64,000 nt of DNA from Oscillospiraceae bacterium (GTDB lineage Bacteria; Bacillota; Clostridia; Oscillospirales; Acutalibacteraceae): positions 1 through 64,000 of the forward strand of contig SVOM01000002.1 in NCBI GenBank assembly GCA_015066405.1, written 5' to 3'. The position numbers and the translations under genes are program-made. The notes under the pieces are model-generated. The model did no database searches and was not told the origin of the DNA. It saw only the letters and a list, made by a program, of their open reading frames with translations. Shown here one piece after another: positions 63,910 through 64,000 of the stretch (positions are counted from its first letter, which is position 1; each line of letters starts with the position of its first letter).

Positions 63910-64000
63910 TAAAACCTTTTGTCATATTTTGGGAATAAATAGGGCAAAATTTAGTGAAATTCCAACAAATTCCCAAAAATTCCAAAAAACTTTCCAAAAT

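Overview
The window reads as a chromosomal segment of a low-GC, endospore-forming Clostridia, most like the Oscillospiraceae/Ruminococcaceae-type gut lineages. The lineage call is inference; it rests on sigG, ylmC, spoIVB, bofA and dpaA/dpaB, on strong AGGAGG/GGTGAT ribosome binding sites, and on many TTG/GTG starts. Most of the window is AT-rich (20 G/C of 60 bases at 13021-13080). The first 3.1 kb is clearly richer (33 of 60 at 1441-1500) and may have a different origin.

Layout. 1-3093: 3' part of a large surface protein with beta-helix, tandem 41-residue and Ig-like repeats. 3121-3474: a multi-hairpin element. 3473-11708: a LysR regulator, divergent from a 47-residue peptide gene and a 2079-residue secreted metallophosphoesterase, then an AraC regulator. 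11760-18998: tRNA-Pro, bofA, addB-addA. 19024-21659 (minus): dpaB, dpaA, cca. 21745-24616: murC and a peptide-binding lipoprotein. 24756-28271: ylxM-ffh-rpsP-khpA-rimM-trmD. 28454-34453: HPr, rpsU, yqeG, a TIM-barrel protein, aroQ, efp, a Cys/Asp-tailed protein, ispD-ispF, a DUF4830-like protein and rsuA. 34595-40920: an MsmX-type ATPase, a CdaR-like regulator, ftsE-ftsX with an M23 peptidase, a VanZ-like protein and a coiled-coil protein. 41002-43407: sigG-ylmC and spoIVB. 44178-52007: argGHCJBDF behind ArgR-type operators. 52173-55559: a sodium-pumping oxaloacetate decarboxylase. 55672-57132: an AraC regulator divergent from a probably internally deleted U32-like protein. 57150-57949: a second hairpin element plus a small membrane-protein gene, apparently inserted into a bidirectional terminator. 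57950-63866: an ABC-F ATPase, a beta-lactamase-fold serine hydrolase and glnN.

The most unusual content is the pair of hairpin arrays (3121-3326 and 57150-57353). Both start with a 12-bp stem capped by GTAA. Both then have a long closing stem around small TTC-loop hairpins, followed by three more hairpins at about 25-bp spacing. All hairpins are separated by copies of one 9-mer (AGTKATATT or its complement). Stem sequences differ between the copies while pairing is kept, which argues for selection on folding. Removing 57150-57949 together with one TCATA copy restores a perfect intrinsic terminator between the two flanking genes, so the second copy looks like a mobile insertion.

Elsewhere the genes form coherent units: spore development and dipicolinate synthesis, recombination repair, translation and protein targeting, divisome-coupled wall hydrolysis, complete arginine synthesis from glutamate, a sodium-motive decarboxylase, and nitrogen assimilation.
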